NCBI RefSeq assembly: GCF_006864535.1
Contig: NZ_QHLL01000008.1
Coordinates: forward strand, 1 to 64,000
DNA from: Campylobacter sp. MIT 12-8780
Lineage (GTDB): Bacteria; Campylobacterota; Campylobacteria; Campylobacterales; Campylobacteraceae
Length of the DNA: 64,000 nt
Direction of reading: 5' to 3'
Below, piece after piece: positions 46,495 to 54,572 of the stretch; the first letter of the stretch is position 1, and each line of letters opens with the position of its first letter. The notes below the pieces were generated by a model, which ran no database searches, was not told the DNA's origin, and saw only the letters and a program-made list of their open reading frames with translations. Made by a program: the position numbers and the translations under genes.

Positions 46495-46515
46495 ATGATG
46501 ACTCAGATGCGTTAG
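46495..46515 (+). CDS. Putative methionine leader peptide (MMTQMR)
   Basis: A six-codon ORF, MMTQMR and TAG stop, three of six residues methionine. AAGGA stands seven-eight bases upstream, and a TATAAT 31 bases upstream. It precedes a pair of methionine-type binding protein genes and lies within alternative RNA hairpins, as in attenuators where ribosome stalling reports amino acid supply. It is too short for standard gene finders. The function is inferred. Confidence 0.5.
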   Translation: MMTQMR

Positions 46516-46600
46516 TCTGGCTATCATCAAAAACTTTAGCGTTTTCGGTAGTCAGATTATTTTAGATGAAGCAAGCACAAATATTTTGACTATGAAAGGA
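46495..46600 (+). promoter_or_regulatory. Candidate attenuator-like leader RNA of metQ
   Basis: Four segments can pair in mutually exclusive ways. (1:2) AUGAU and CAGA at 46495-46507 with UCUG and AUCAU at 46516-46527. (2:3) GUCUGGCUA at 46515-46523 with UAGUCAGAU at 46549-46557, nine pairs including two G-U. (3:4) UAGUCA at 46549-46554 with UGACUA at 46587-46592, immediately before the Shine-Dalgarno AAAGGA. No strong T-run follows, so control could act on translation rather than on termination. It does not look like a SAM riboswitch. Confidence 0.45.
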
Positions 46601-46607
46601 AAACAAA

Positions 46608-47384
46608 ATGAAATTAAAAACTCTACTTCTAGCCTCTATCTTAGGTTTAACCACTTACGCAAATGCAGAAAAAATCATCGTTGGAGCTACTCCTGTGCCT
46701 CATGCTGAGATCTTGCAGTTTATAAAGCCAAATTTAGCTAAAGCTGGCTTTGAGCTTGAGATTAAAGAATTTAACGATTATGTGCAACCAAACTTAGCTA
46801 CAGATAGTGGCGAGCTTGATGCGAACTTCTTTCAGCATACACCATACTTAAATGAATTTAACAAAAACAAAGGCACAAAGCTTGTTAGTGTCGCTGGCAT
46901 TCACCTTGAGCCTATGGGTGTGTATTCTAAGAAATTTAAAAATATCAAAGAGCTTAAAAATGGTGCAAAAATTGCTATTCCAAATGATCCGACAAATGAA
47001 AGCAGGGCTTTAAATATCATCGCTAGCACAAAAGCGATTGAGTTTAAAGACGCTCAAAAAGAGCTTAAAACTCCACTTGATATTAGCAAAAATGATCTTA
47101 AGCTTAAATTCCTAGAGCTTAAAGCTGCCCAGCTTCCAAGGGCTTTAGAAGATGCTGATTTTGCTGTGATTAATTCAAACTATGCTATGGCAGCAAATTT
47201 AAATCCGGTTAAGGATTCTCTTGTTATAGAAAGCAAAGATAGTCCTTATGTGAATATCTTAGTTGTAAAAGCTGGCAATGAAAACACAGCTAAAACCAAA
47301 GCTTTAATCAAAGCCTTACAAAGCAATGAAGTGAAAAAATTCATCGAAGAAAAATATCAAGGTGCGGTAATCCCAGCATTTTAA
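46608..47384 (+). CDS. metQ: MetQ/NlpA-family substrate-binding protein, copy 1
   Basis: Periplasmic binding protein of a methionine-type ABC importer. The 258-residue protein has a signal peptide (1-20, ending YANA) without a lipobox Cys, then IIVGATPVPHAEIL near 23-36, DANFFQHTPYLNEFN near 74-88 and NDPTNESRAL near 127-136, all NlpA-family features. Lack of a lipid anchor matches my memory of the C. jejuni paralogues. The transport subunits metN and metI are not in the window. Confidence 0.9.
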   Translation: MKLKTLLLASILGLTTYANAEKIIVGATPVPHAEILQFIKPNLAKAGFELEIKEFNDYVQPNLATDSGELDANFFQHTPYLNEFNKNKGTKLVSVAGIHLEPMGVYSKKFKNIKELKNGAKIAIPNDPTNESRALNIIASTKAIEFKDAQKELKTPLDISKNDLKLKFLELKAAQLPRALEDADFAVINSNYAMAANLNPVKDSLVIESKDSPYVNILVVKAGNENTAKTKALIKALQSNEVKKFIEEKYQGAVIPAF

Positions 47385-47388
47385 ACCA

Positions 47389-47410
47389 AAGCTCCTTAAA
47401 AAAGGGGCTT
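47389..47410 (+). terminator. Hairpin between the two metQ genes
   Basis: Stem AAGCTCCTT/AAGGGGCTT with a short A-rich loop, five bases after the first metQ stop, without a following T-run. It may stabilise the first message or partly stop transcription. Confidence 0.4.
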
Positions 47411-47429
47411 GGCATACAAAGGAGTATAT

Positions 47430-48206
47430 ATGAAAATTAAAGCTTTTATTTTAGCGAGCTTGCTTTTTTTAACAAATTTGAGTGCAAATGATAAGATCAT
47501 CACTATAGGAGCAACTCCGGTGCCTTTTGGTGAAATTTTAGAATTTGCAAAACCGCTTTTTAAACAAAAGGGCTATGAGCTTAAAATCGTTGAATTTAGC
47601 GATTATTCTATACCAAATAAAGCCTTGCTTGAAGGCTCACTGGATGCAAATTTATTTCAGCATAAGCCGTATTTAGATGAGTTTAACAAGGCAAATAAGA
47701 CAGATTTACAAGCTGTTTTAAGTGTGGCTATCTTTCCTATGGGGGCGTATTCAAGAAAATTTAAGGATATAAGTGAGCTTAAAACTGGCTCAAGTGTAGC
47801 TGTGCCAAATGATCCTACAAATGAAAGTAGGGCTTTGGAAGTCCTTGAAAAAGCAAATTTAATCAAGCTTGATGGGAAAGTAGCTTTAAAAACCCCGCTT
47901 GATATTAGTTCTAATCCTAAAAAATTAAAATTTAAAGAGTTAAAAGCTGCTCAAGTTCCAAGGGCTTTAGAGGATGTGGATTTAGCGGTGATTAATACTA
48001 ACTACGCTCTTGATTTTGGTTTAAAACCGCTTAAGGATTCTATTATCCTAGAGGATAAAAATAGTCCTTATGCAAATTTTCTTGCTGTGCGTAAAGAAGA
48101 TATAAATTCAGCCAAAACTCAAGTTATAAAAGAAATTTTGCATAGTCAAGAAGTAAAGAAATTTATGCTTGAAAAATATGAGGGTAATATCATCCCAACT
48201 TTTTAG
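47430..48206 (+). CDS. metQ: MetQ/NlpA-family substrate-binding protein, copy 2
   Basis: A 258-residue paralogue of the preceding protein. Start at the ATG at 47430 with AAGGAG upstream; the frame extends to 47409 without support. Signal peptide 1-19 (ending LSANA-like SAN), again without lipobox, then ITIGATPVPFGEILEF, DANLFQHKPYLDEFN and NDPTNESRAL. About half identical to copy 1 by eye. Ligand may be methionine isomers or related compounds. Tandem paralogues suggest different ligand preferences. Confidence 0.9.
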   Translation: MKIKAFILASLLFLTNLSANDKIITIGATPVPFGEILEFAKPLFKQKGYELKIVEFSDYSIPNKALLEGSLDANLFQHKPYLDEFNKANKTDLQAVLSVAIFPMGAYSRKFKDISELKTGSSVAVPNDPTNESRALEVLEKANLIKLDGKVALKTPLDISSNPKKLKFKELKAAQVPRALEDVDLAVINTNYALDFGLKPLKDSIILEDKNSPYANFLAVRKEDINSAKTQVIKEILHSQEVKKFMLEKYEGNIIPTF

Positions 48207-48249
48207 ACAAAAATGCGTTTCAAAGCTTTGTTTTATAAGAATTTTTTTG

Positions 48250-48255
48250 TATGAT
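48250..48255 (+). promoter_or_regulatory. Putative -10 element of flgA
   Basis: TATGAT, 33 bases before the TTG start at 48283, in the 76-base gap after the second metQ. Confidence 0.35.
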
Positions 48256-48282
48256 AGTGTAAAAAAACTACGGAGCAAGGCT

Positions 48283-48951
48283 TTGATACGAAAAATTTGT
48301 TTTTTGTTATTTGTGCCGTTTTTAGCTTTTGGACTTGATACAAATCTAGAACAAGTAAAACTCGAACTTATCAAGACATATCAAAACAAATTCCCAACCC
48401 TTATCATCAAAGATATAGAGCTTCACACTAATTCTTTACCAAGGGACTTTTCACAATATAAATTTTTAAAACTTGCACAAGGTAAATTCAACCGAGCAAA
48501 TGGTTATTTAAGAGCTGAATTTAAAAGCCCGCAAAACTTGCAAAGGAATATTTTTTTACGCTATTTTATCAAGGCTGATTTAGAGGTTTTAAGGGCAAAT
48601 AAGGACTTAGAAAGAGGACAAAGCTTGAGTGCTTTTGATTATAATCTTGTTTTAATGAGTTTTGATAAAGTGCCTCAAGATGCTCTTTTGCGTGATGATG
48701 ATCTTGATTTGATTGCTAAGACTACAATACGAAAAAATAGTATTTTGAAAAAAAATATGTTTAAAGGTAACAAGCTCATCAAAAAAAACAATACTATACA
48801 AGGCTTGCTTAAAGATGAAGGTTTAAATGTGCTGATTGAAGTAAGTGCCCTTGAAAGTGGCGATAAAGGCGAGATAATCAAAGTCAAAACTAAAGATGGC
48901 AAAGTTATGCAAGGACAGATTATCAACAAAAACGAGGTGCTTTTGCAATGA
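48283..48951 (+). CDS. flgA: Flagellar P-ring assembly chaperone FlgA
   Basis: Periplasmic chaperone for FlgI. TTG start at 48283 with GGAG seven bases upstream; the frame continues upstream into the metQ gene but those residues are not signal-like. The 222-residue product has a signal peptide (ICFLLFVPFLAFG, about 4-17), then a SAF-type C-terminal domain: DLERGQSLSAFDY, FKGNKLIKKNNTI and the ending GDKGEIIKVKTKDGKVMQGQIINKNEV, typical of FlgA. It starts a run of overlapping genes to cysE. Confidence 0.88.
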   Translation: MIRKICFLLFVPFLAFGLDTNLEQVKLELIKTYQNKFPTLIIKDIELHTNSLPRDFSQYKFLKLAQGKFNRANGYLRAEFKSPQNLQRNIFLRYFIKADLEVLRANKDLERGQSLSAFDYNLVLMSFDKVPQDALLRDDDLDLIAKTTIRKNSILKKNMFKGNKLIKKNNTIQGLLKDEGLNVLIEVSALESGDKGEIIKVKTKDGKVMQGQIINKNEVLLQ

Positions 48952-49562
48952 AAATTCTTGTTGGTATAAGTGGGGCAAGTAGTGTAAATTTAGGCTTTTC
49001 TTTGCTTAAGGCTTTAGAAAATATTGCTTTGCAAGAACAAAGATTACAAATTTATGCAGTGATAAGCGAGGGGGCAAAAACCAGCTTTTTAGCTGAAAAT
49101 GTCCAGCAAAACTTAACTCATCAAGATGAGTTTTTATGCTTTTGCAAGGATAAATTTAAGCTTGAAAAAACGCAGTTTTTTGATGATAAAAACTTAGCTG
49201 TTGGGGTTTCAAGCGGTTCTTTTGGTATAGAAAAAACTATCATCGCCCCTTGTTCTATCAATACTCTAGCTCAAATTTATCAAGGCTTAGCTCATACTTT
49301 GCTTACTAGAGCTTGTGCTGTGGCTTTAAAGGAGCAAAAAAAGCTCATTTTAGGGGTAAGAGAACTGCCTTTTTCAACTTTAAATTTAAAACATATGTAT
49401 AAGCTTTCTAAGATGGGCGTTTGTATAGCTCCTCCTGTAATGGCAAGCTATAGTAAGGCTTCAAGCTTAAAAGAACTTGAAAATTTCATCGTTGGCAAAT
49501 GGCTTGATTTACTTGGCTTAAAACATGATTTATTTAAAAAATGGCAAAATGAGTTGGATTAA
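48948..49562 (+). CDS. ubiX: Flavin prenyltransferase UbiX
   Basis: Makes prenylated FMN for the UbiD decarboxylase of quinone biosynthesis. The 204-residue protein has the flavin-binding VGISGASSVNLGFSLL near 4-19, a VGVSSGSFGIEKTIIAPCSINTLAQI segment near 85-110 and VRELPFSTLNLKHMYKLSKMGVCIAPPVMASY near 135-165. ATGA overlap with flgA. Confidence 0.92.
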   Translation: MKILVGISGASSVNLGFSLLKALENIALQEQRLQIYAVISEGAKTSFLAENVQQNLTHQDEFLCFCKDKFKLEKTQFFDDKNLAVGVSSGSFGIEKTIIAPCSINTLAQIYQGLAHTLLTRACAVALKEQKKLILGVRELPFSTLNLKHMYKLSKMGVCIAPPVMASYSKASSLKELENFIVGKWLDLLGLKHDLFKKWQNELD

Positions 49563-49621
49563 GCAAAAATTTGCTAGAATTCTTTGTTTGATCGTATAAA
49601 TTTAAAATTGGAGTAAAGCAA

Positions 49622-50101
49622 ATGACTTGTTTATATCCAGGCACCTTTGATCCTATCACAAATGGGCATTTAGATGTGATTAAAAGAGCCTTAAATATCT
49701 TTGATAAAGTTGTCGTAGCCATCGCTAAAAATGAGCAAAAACACCCCTTTTTTAGCCTAGAAAAAAGAAAACAACTTGCTTTGCTGGCTACTGAAAATTT
49801 AAAGGGCAATGTGCAAATCATCACTTTTGATTTTTTGCTTGTGGATTTAGCAAGGCAGATGAATATAAGCACTGTCATTCGTGGGCTTAGAGCGGTGAGC
49901 GACTTTGAGTATGAATTGCAGCTTAATTATGCTAATAATGCCTTATGGCAAGAATTTGAAACCATTTTTTTGATGCCTCATTTGAAAAACGCTTTTATCT
50001 CAAGCTCCATAGTGCGTTCAGTAAATGAACACGGCGGAGATTTAAGCTCGCTTGTGCCAAAAGAGATTATTCCTTATATGAAAGATAGAGAATGTATGTA
50101 G
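49622..50101 (+). CDS. coaD: Phosphopantetheine adenylyltransferase
   Basis: Penultimate step in coenzyme A synthesis. The 159-residue protein has YPGTFDPITNGHLDVI near 5-20 (nucleotidyltransferase HxGH), VIRGLRAVSDFEYE near 83-96 and the ISSS signature (AFISSSIVRSV near 124-134). Full length. Its end overlaps tmk by 10 bases. Confidence 0.95.
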   Translation: MTCLYPGTFDPITNGHLDVIKRALNIFDKVVVAIAKNEQKHPFFSLEKRKQLALLATENLKGNVQIITFDFLLVDLARQMNISTVIRGLRAVSDFEYELQLNYANNALWQEFETIFLMPHLKNAFISSSIVRSVNEHGGDLSSLVPKEIIPYMKDRECM

Positions 50102-50676
50102 TATTTGAAGGACTTGATGGAGTAGGCAAAAGCACACAAATAGAGCTCTTAAAGCCTGAATTTCAAAACGCTCTTTTTACGCTTGAACCCGGTGCAACTG
50201 AATTTGGCAAGCATATAAGAACCTTATTGCTTAATAGCGAGTATAGTTTTGATGCAAAAACTGAACTTATGCTTTTTTTGGCTGATAGGGCTGATCATTT
50301 TGAACGCGTATTAAAGCCAAATTCTGATAAGCTCATTATCTCAGATCGAAGTGTTATTTCTGGTATAGCTTATGCAAGCGTGCATTTTAGCTTAGAAAGT
50401 TTGCTTTTTTTAAATGATTTTGTGCTTGAGGATTTTTTTCCAAAAAAGGCTGTGTTTTTACAAGCCGATGAAGAAGTACTTAGACAAAGACTTGTTGGCA
50501 AAGGGCTTGATAAGATAGAACAAAGAGGCTTTGAGTATTTTATGAATATACAAGAAAATTTCAAAAAAACGCTTTTGTTTTTAAAAGAGCAAAAAAATCT
50601 CGAGTTTATCACGCTTGAAGCTTGTGAGGATAAGCTTAAACTTCATAAATTAATTAAGGAATTTATCAATGATTAG
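50092..50676 (+). CDS. tmk: Thymidylate kinase
   Basis: Phosphorylates dTMP to dTDP. The 194-residue enzyme has the P-loop FEGLDGVGKSTQ near 4-15, LEPGATEFGKHIR near 32-44 and the DRSVISGIAYA motif near 87-97. LID region contains the RLVGKGLDKIEQRG stretch. Overlaps both neighbours. Confidence 0.95.
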   Translation: MYVVFEGLDGVGKSTQIELLKPEFQNALFTLEPGATEFGKHIRTLLLNSEYSFDAKTELMLFLADRADHFERVLKPNSDKLIISDRSVISGIAYASVHFSLESLLFLNDFVLEDFFPKKAVFLQADEEVLRQRLVGKGLDKIEQRGFEYFMNIQENFKKTLLFLKEQKNLEFITLEACEDKLKLHKLIKEFIND

Positions 50677-51895
50677 TGCTTTAAAAGGAATGAAAGATAT
50701 CTTTGATAAGCAGGCTAGGCTTTATGAAAAAGTGGTGCGAACCTGCGAGGAAGTAGCTATAAACTATGGTTTTAGCTTTATAAATACACCTCATTTAGAG
50801 CTTAGCAAGCTTTTTAGACGCAGTGTTGGAGAAAGCTCTGATATAGTGGGTAAAGAAATGTATGAGTTTATCGATAAGGGGCAAAATGAAGTTTGCTTGC
50901 GACCTGAGGGCACGGCTGGGGTTGTAAGAGCGTATATAGAGCATAAATTTGATAAAAGTATGAGTGTAAAAAGATGGTTTTATCATGGTTCAATGTTTCG
51001 CTATGAAAGACCACAAAAAGGACGTTTGCGTGAATTTCATCAATTTGGGGTTGAAAGCTTTGGCACCCCAAGTGTATATGAGGATGCAAAACTCATAGCC
51101 ATGCTTCATACTATCTTAAAAAAACTTGAAATTCAAACAAGATTAAAGATAAACTCACTAGGTTGTGAAAAGTGCATGGGAGTGTTTAAGCAAAAATTTC
51201 TTGCCTTTGTTGAGAGCAAGGAAGGCTTTTGTGAGGATTGTTTAAGACGCAAGGAACAAAATGTTATTCGTATGCTTGATTGCAAAAACGAGCATTGTCA
51301 AGAGCTTTTAAAAAATCACCCAAAATTAAGTGAGTGCTTATGCGAGGAATGCAGGCAAGATTTTAGCCTTTTAAAAGAGCTTTTAAGTGCGAGTAGTATA
51401 AGCTTTGAGTGTGATGAAAGGTTGGTGCGTGGGCTTGATTATTACTCAAAAACGGCTTTTGAGTTTGAAAGTGATGAACTTGGTGCAAAGTCTGCTGTAG
51501 CAGGTGGTGGGCGTTATGATAGATTGATTGCTTATCTTGGAGGCAAGCAAGGTTATGGAGTGGGCTTTGCTATAGGTATAGAACGTTTAATGGCGATTTT
51601 AGAGCTTAAAGAACAAAAAGAGCTAAGAAAAGGAATTTATCTTTGTGCCTTAGATGAGGCTTTTATCAAAGAGCTTTTTGCTTTAAGTTTAAAACTTCAA
51701 GAAAGCAAAATCGTGCATTTTAATCATGAAGCAAAAAAGCTTGCAAAGCATTTAAATCAAGCTGATACTTTAGGAGCTGAAGTTTTTTTATGTATGGGTG
51801 AAGATGAGGCGCAAAAACAAAGTCTTTTTTATAAAAACTTAAGCACAAAAGAAGAAAAACTCATACGCATTAAAGACTTGGAGCAGGCTTTATGA
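50669..51895 (+). CDS. hisS: Histidyl-tRNA synthetase
   Basis: Class II synthetase. The 408-residue protein has motif 2 FRYERPQKGRLREFHQFGVE near 111-130, the histidine-specific LVRGLDYYSKTAFEF near 252-266 and motif 3 VGFAIGIERLMAI near 298-310. A central Cys-rich insert (CEKCMG ... CEDCLRRK ... CQELL ... CLCEECR, about 166-230) probably binds zinc, a feature of this protein family branch. Confidence 0.95.
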   Translation: MISALKGMKDIFDKQARLYEKVVRTCEEVAINYGFSFINTPHLELSKLFRRSVGESSDIVGKEMYEFIDKGQNEVCLRPEGTAGVVRAYIEHKFDKSMSVKRWFYHGSMFRYERPQKGRLREFHQFGVESFGTPSVYEDAKLIAMLHTILKKLEIQTRLKINSLGCEKCMGVFKQKFLAFVESKEGFCEDCLRRKEQNVIRMLDCKNEHCQELLKNHPKLSECLCEECRQDFSLLKELLSASSISFECDERLVRGLDYYSKTAFEFESDELGAKSAVAGGGRYDRLIAYLGGKQGYGVGFAIGIERLMAILELKEQKELRKGIYLCALDEAFIKELFALSLKLQESKIVHFNHEAKKLAKHLNQADTLGAEVFLCMGEDEAQKQSLFYKNLSTKEEKLIRIKDLEQAL

Positions 51896-53727
51896 AAGAT
51901 TATGGTATAGATATTTGGGGCGATGATAATTTCATCATTAAAAATGGCAAGGTTTGTGTAAATTTTGGCAAAAAACCAGCCCTCATTGAGATCATAAGAG
52001 CCTTAAGAGATGATGGCTATAAAGGACCTTTGTTGCTTCGTTTTCCTCATCTTATCCACAAGCAAATTGAAAATATTTATGGTAAATTTGCAAATGCAAG
52101 AAAGGAATTTGACTATAAAGGCTCATTTAACGCTGTATATCCGCTCAAGGTAAATCAATATCCAGGCTTTGTAAAAAACCTTGTTAAACTTGGCAAGGAT
52201 TATAATTACGGACTTGAAGCAGGTTCAAAGGCTGAACTTTTGCTGGCTATGGCGTATAATAATCAAGACGCACCCATCACAGTCAATGGCTTTAAGGACA
52301 GAGAGCTTATCAACATAGGCTTTATAGCTCGCGAAATGGGGCATAATATCACTTTGACTATAGAGGGCTTAAATGAGCTTGAAAGCATTATTGATATAGC
52401 TAAGGAACGTTTTAAGCCTAAGCCAAATATAGGCTTAAGGGTAAGGCTTCATTCAGCTGGGGTTGGAATTTGGGCTAAGAGTGGAGGGATAAACTCTAAG
52501 TTTGGACTTACTTCAACTGAGCTTATAGAGGCTATTAATTTGCTTAAAAAAAATAACTTACTTGAGTATTTTACCATGATACATTTTCATCTTGGCTCGC
52601 AAATCACTGAAATCCACCCCCTTAAAAAAGCTTTAAATGAGGCAGGCAATATCTACACAGAGCTAAGAAAAATGGGAGCAAAAAATTTAAAAGCCATTAA
52701 TCTAGGCGGAGGCTTAGCTGTGGAGTACTCGCAGTTTAAGGATGAGCAAAGCAAAAACTATACCTTAGGTGAGTATGCTAATGATGTGGTGTTTATCCTT
52801 AAAAATATAGCCGAGCAAAAAAAGGACTTAGAGCCAGACATTTTTATAGAAAGCGGACGTTTTGTCGCGGCAAGCCATGCTGTTTTAATTGCTCCTGTTT
52901 TAGAGCTTTTTTCTCAAGAATACACAGAAAGCAAACTTGCACTTAAAAAGCAAAATCCAAAGCTTGTTGATGAGCTTTATGATCTATATAAAAGTATAAA
53001 GCCTTCAAATGCCCTTGAATATATGCACGATAGCATAGATCATATGGAGAGCATTTTAACCCTTTTTGATCTAGGCTATGTGGATTTAATAGATAGATCA
53101 AATACTGAAATTTTAGTGCATTTAATCATCAAAAAAGCCATTGCTTTGCTTGGAGATACGCAAAACTCAGCTGATTTTTTAGCCTTGCAAAATGAGGTGC
53201 AAGAACGTTATTTGATCAATTTTTCACTTTTTCAATCAATCCCTGATTTTTGGGGCTTAGAGCAAAATTTTCCTATCATGCCTTTGACGCATTTGGATAA
53301 AAAACCAACAAGAAGTGCGAGCATTTGGGATATTACTTGTGATAGCGATGGTGAAATTTCATATTCTAAGAGCAATCCTTTATTTTTACACGACATAGAT
53401 ATTGAGAAAGAAAATTATTTTTTAGGATTTTTTTTAGTAGGAGCTTATCAAGAAGTACTTGGAATGAAACACAATCTTTTTGTGCATCCTACTGAAGCAA
53501 GTATAAAGATAGATGAAAAAGGCTATGAGCTCGAAAGTGTCATAGAAGCTCAATCCATACTTGATACTTTAGACGATTTAGATTATGATATCCATGTGAT
53601 TATGGACATACTTAATGAAAGAATTTCAAATTCAAAACTTGTGAATGAAAAGCAAAAAAAGCAAATTTTAGGCGAACTTTATCTATTTTTAAATGATAAT
53701 GGATATTTAAAAAGTGCAGATGTGTGA
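51892..53727 (+). CDS. speA: Biosynthetic arginine decarboxylase
   Basis: PLP-dependent enzyme making agmatine for polyamines. The 611-residue protein starts DYGIDIWGDDNF, has the PLP-lysine segment AVYPLKVNQYPGF near 81-93, EAGSKAELL near 111, FHLGSQITEI near 230 and GGGLAVEY near 271. Slightly shorter than E. coli SpeA (658). ATGA overlap with hisS and overlap with cysE. Confidence 0.93.
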   Translation: MKDYGIDIWGDDNFIIKNGKVCVNFGKKPALIEIIRALRDDGYKGPLLLRFPHLIHKQIENIYGKFANARKEFDYKGSFNAVYPLKVNQYPGFVKNLVKLGKDYNYGLEAGSKAELLLAMAYNNQDAPITVNGFKDRELINIGFIAREMGHNITLTIEGLNELESIIDIAKERFKPKPNIGLRVRLHSAGVGIWAKSGGINSKFGLTSTELIEAINLLKKNNLLEYFTMIHFHLGSQITEIHPLKKALNEAGNIYTELRKMGAKNLKAINLGGGLAVEYSQFKDEQSKNYTLGEYANDVVFILKNIAEQKKDLEPDIFIESGRFVAASHAVLIAPVLELFSQEYTESKLALKKQNPKLVDELYDLYKSIKPSNALEYMHDSIDHMESILTLFDLGYVDLIDRSNTEILVHLIIKKAIALLGDTQNSADFLALQNEVQERYLINFSLFQSIPDFWGLEQNFPIMPLTHLDKKPTRSASIWDITCDSDGEISYSKSNPLFLHDIDIEKENYFLGFFLVGAYQEVLGMKHNLFVHPTEASIKIDEKGYELESVIEAQSILDTLDDLDYDIHVIMDILNERISNSKLVNEKQKKQILGELYLFLNDNGYLKSADV

Positions 53728-54359
53728 TGAATTTTTTTGCTCTTATTAAAGAAGATTTTGATCAAGCTAAGCTTCAAGATCCAGCTTATCATTCAGTTCT
53801 TGAGCTTTTTTTTAATTATCCTGGTATTTGGGCTGTGGTAAATTACCGCTTTGCGCATTTTTTCTACACAAGAAAATGCAAGCGAATCGCTCGTGTTATC
53901 AGCGGAATTTCACAATTTTTTACAGGAGTTGATTTACACCCTGGCGCAAAACTTGGCAGACGTGTATTTATCGATCATGCAAATGGAGTTGTTATAGGAC
54001 AAACGGCTATCATTGAAGATGATGTTTTGATCTATCAAGGCGTAACCTTAGGTGGCACAAGCCTAGATAAAAACACTAAACGTCACCCTACCATAAAAAG
54101 CGGTGTTATCATAGGAGCAGGAGCAAGAGTGCTTGGCAATATCACCATAGGCAAAAACGCAAAAATAGGCTCAAATGCTGTAGTTATAGCCGATGTTCCA
54201 GAAAGCGCAACAGCTGTTGGCATACCAGCAAGGATAGTAAAAAACAAAAAAGAAAATAGCAGAGCTATAGACAAGCATTGCGAAGACAAACTTGCTTTGC
54301 TTGAAAAAAGAGTGCTTGAGCTTGAGAATTTGCTTTTGCATGGAAAAAATGAGTATTAG
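53727..54359 (+). CDS. cysE: Serine O-acetyltransferase
   Basis: First committed step of cysteine synthesis. About 210 residues; a helical N-terminus with DPAYHSVLELFFNYPGIWAVVNYRFAHFFYTRK and a left-handed beta-helix of hexapeptide repeats (about 70-180) including DLHPGAKLGRRVFIDHANGVVIG and VTLGGTS. ATG at 53727, or the GTG one codon before. Last gene of the flgA-cysE run. Confidence 0.94.
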   Translation: MNFFALIKEDFDQAKLQDPAYHSVLELFFNYPGIWAVVNYRFAHFFYTRKCKRIARVISGISQFFTGVDLHPGAKLGRRVFIDHANGVVIGQTAIIEDDVLIYQGVTLGGTSLDKNTKRHPTIKSGVIIGAGARVLGNITIGKNAKIGSNAVVIADVPESATAVGIPARIVKNKKENSRAIDKHCEDKLALLEKRVLELENLLLHGKNEY

Positions 54360-54489
54360 TTTTTAGCTCAAAAAAGACAAGGGATTTGCAAAACTTTTAA
54401 CTAGCTTATTTTTATAAAAATTTATGCTTTTAAAACACCTTTTTTACAGATAATAAAAATAAAAAGTATTTTTATAGCTTAAGTTGTAA

Positions 54490-54533
54490 AGTTTGATTTG
54501 ATTTTTTGAGAAAGAATAAAAGTTTGATTTGAT
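54490..54533 (+). repeat. 13-base direct repeat upstream of the helicase gene
   Basis: AGTTTGATTTGAT occurs at 54490-54502 and again at 54521-54533, 31 bases apart (about three helical turns), just upstream of the -10 at 54543. It may be an operator or chance in AT-rich DNA. The rest of the 213-base gap after cysE shows no gene. Confidence 0.4.
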
Positions 54534-54542
54534 AAATTTTGC

Positions 54543-54548
54543 TATAAT
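54543..54548 (+). promoter_or_regulatory. -10 element of the helicase gene
   Basis: TATAAT, 30 bases before the ATG at 54573; TAAGGAAAATA provides the ribosome site. Confidence 0.6.
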
Positions 54549-54572
54549 CTTGCCTTTAGTTTAAGGAAAATA

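Noticed and set aside
46495-46600. SAM riboswitch ahead of metQ
   Set aside because: None of the conserved SAM-I or SAM-II core elements that I know are visible; the short Met-rich ORF with alternative hairpins fits better.
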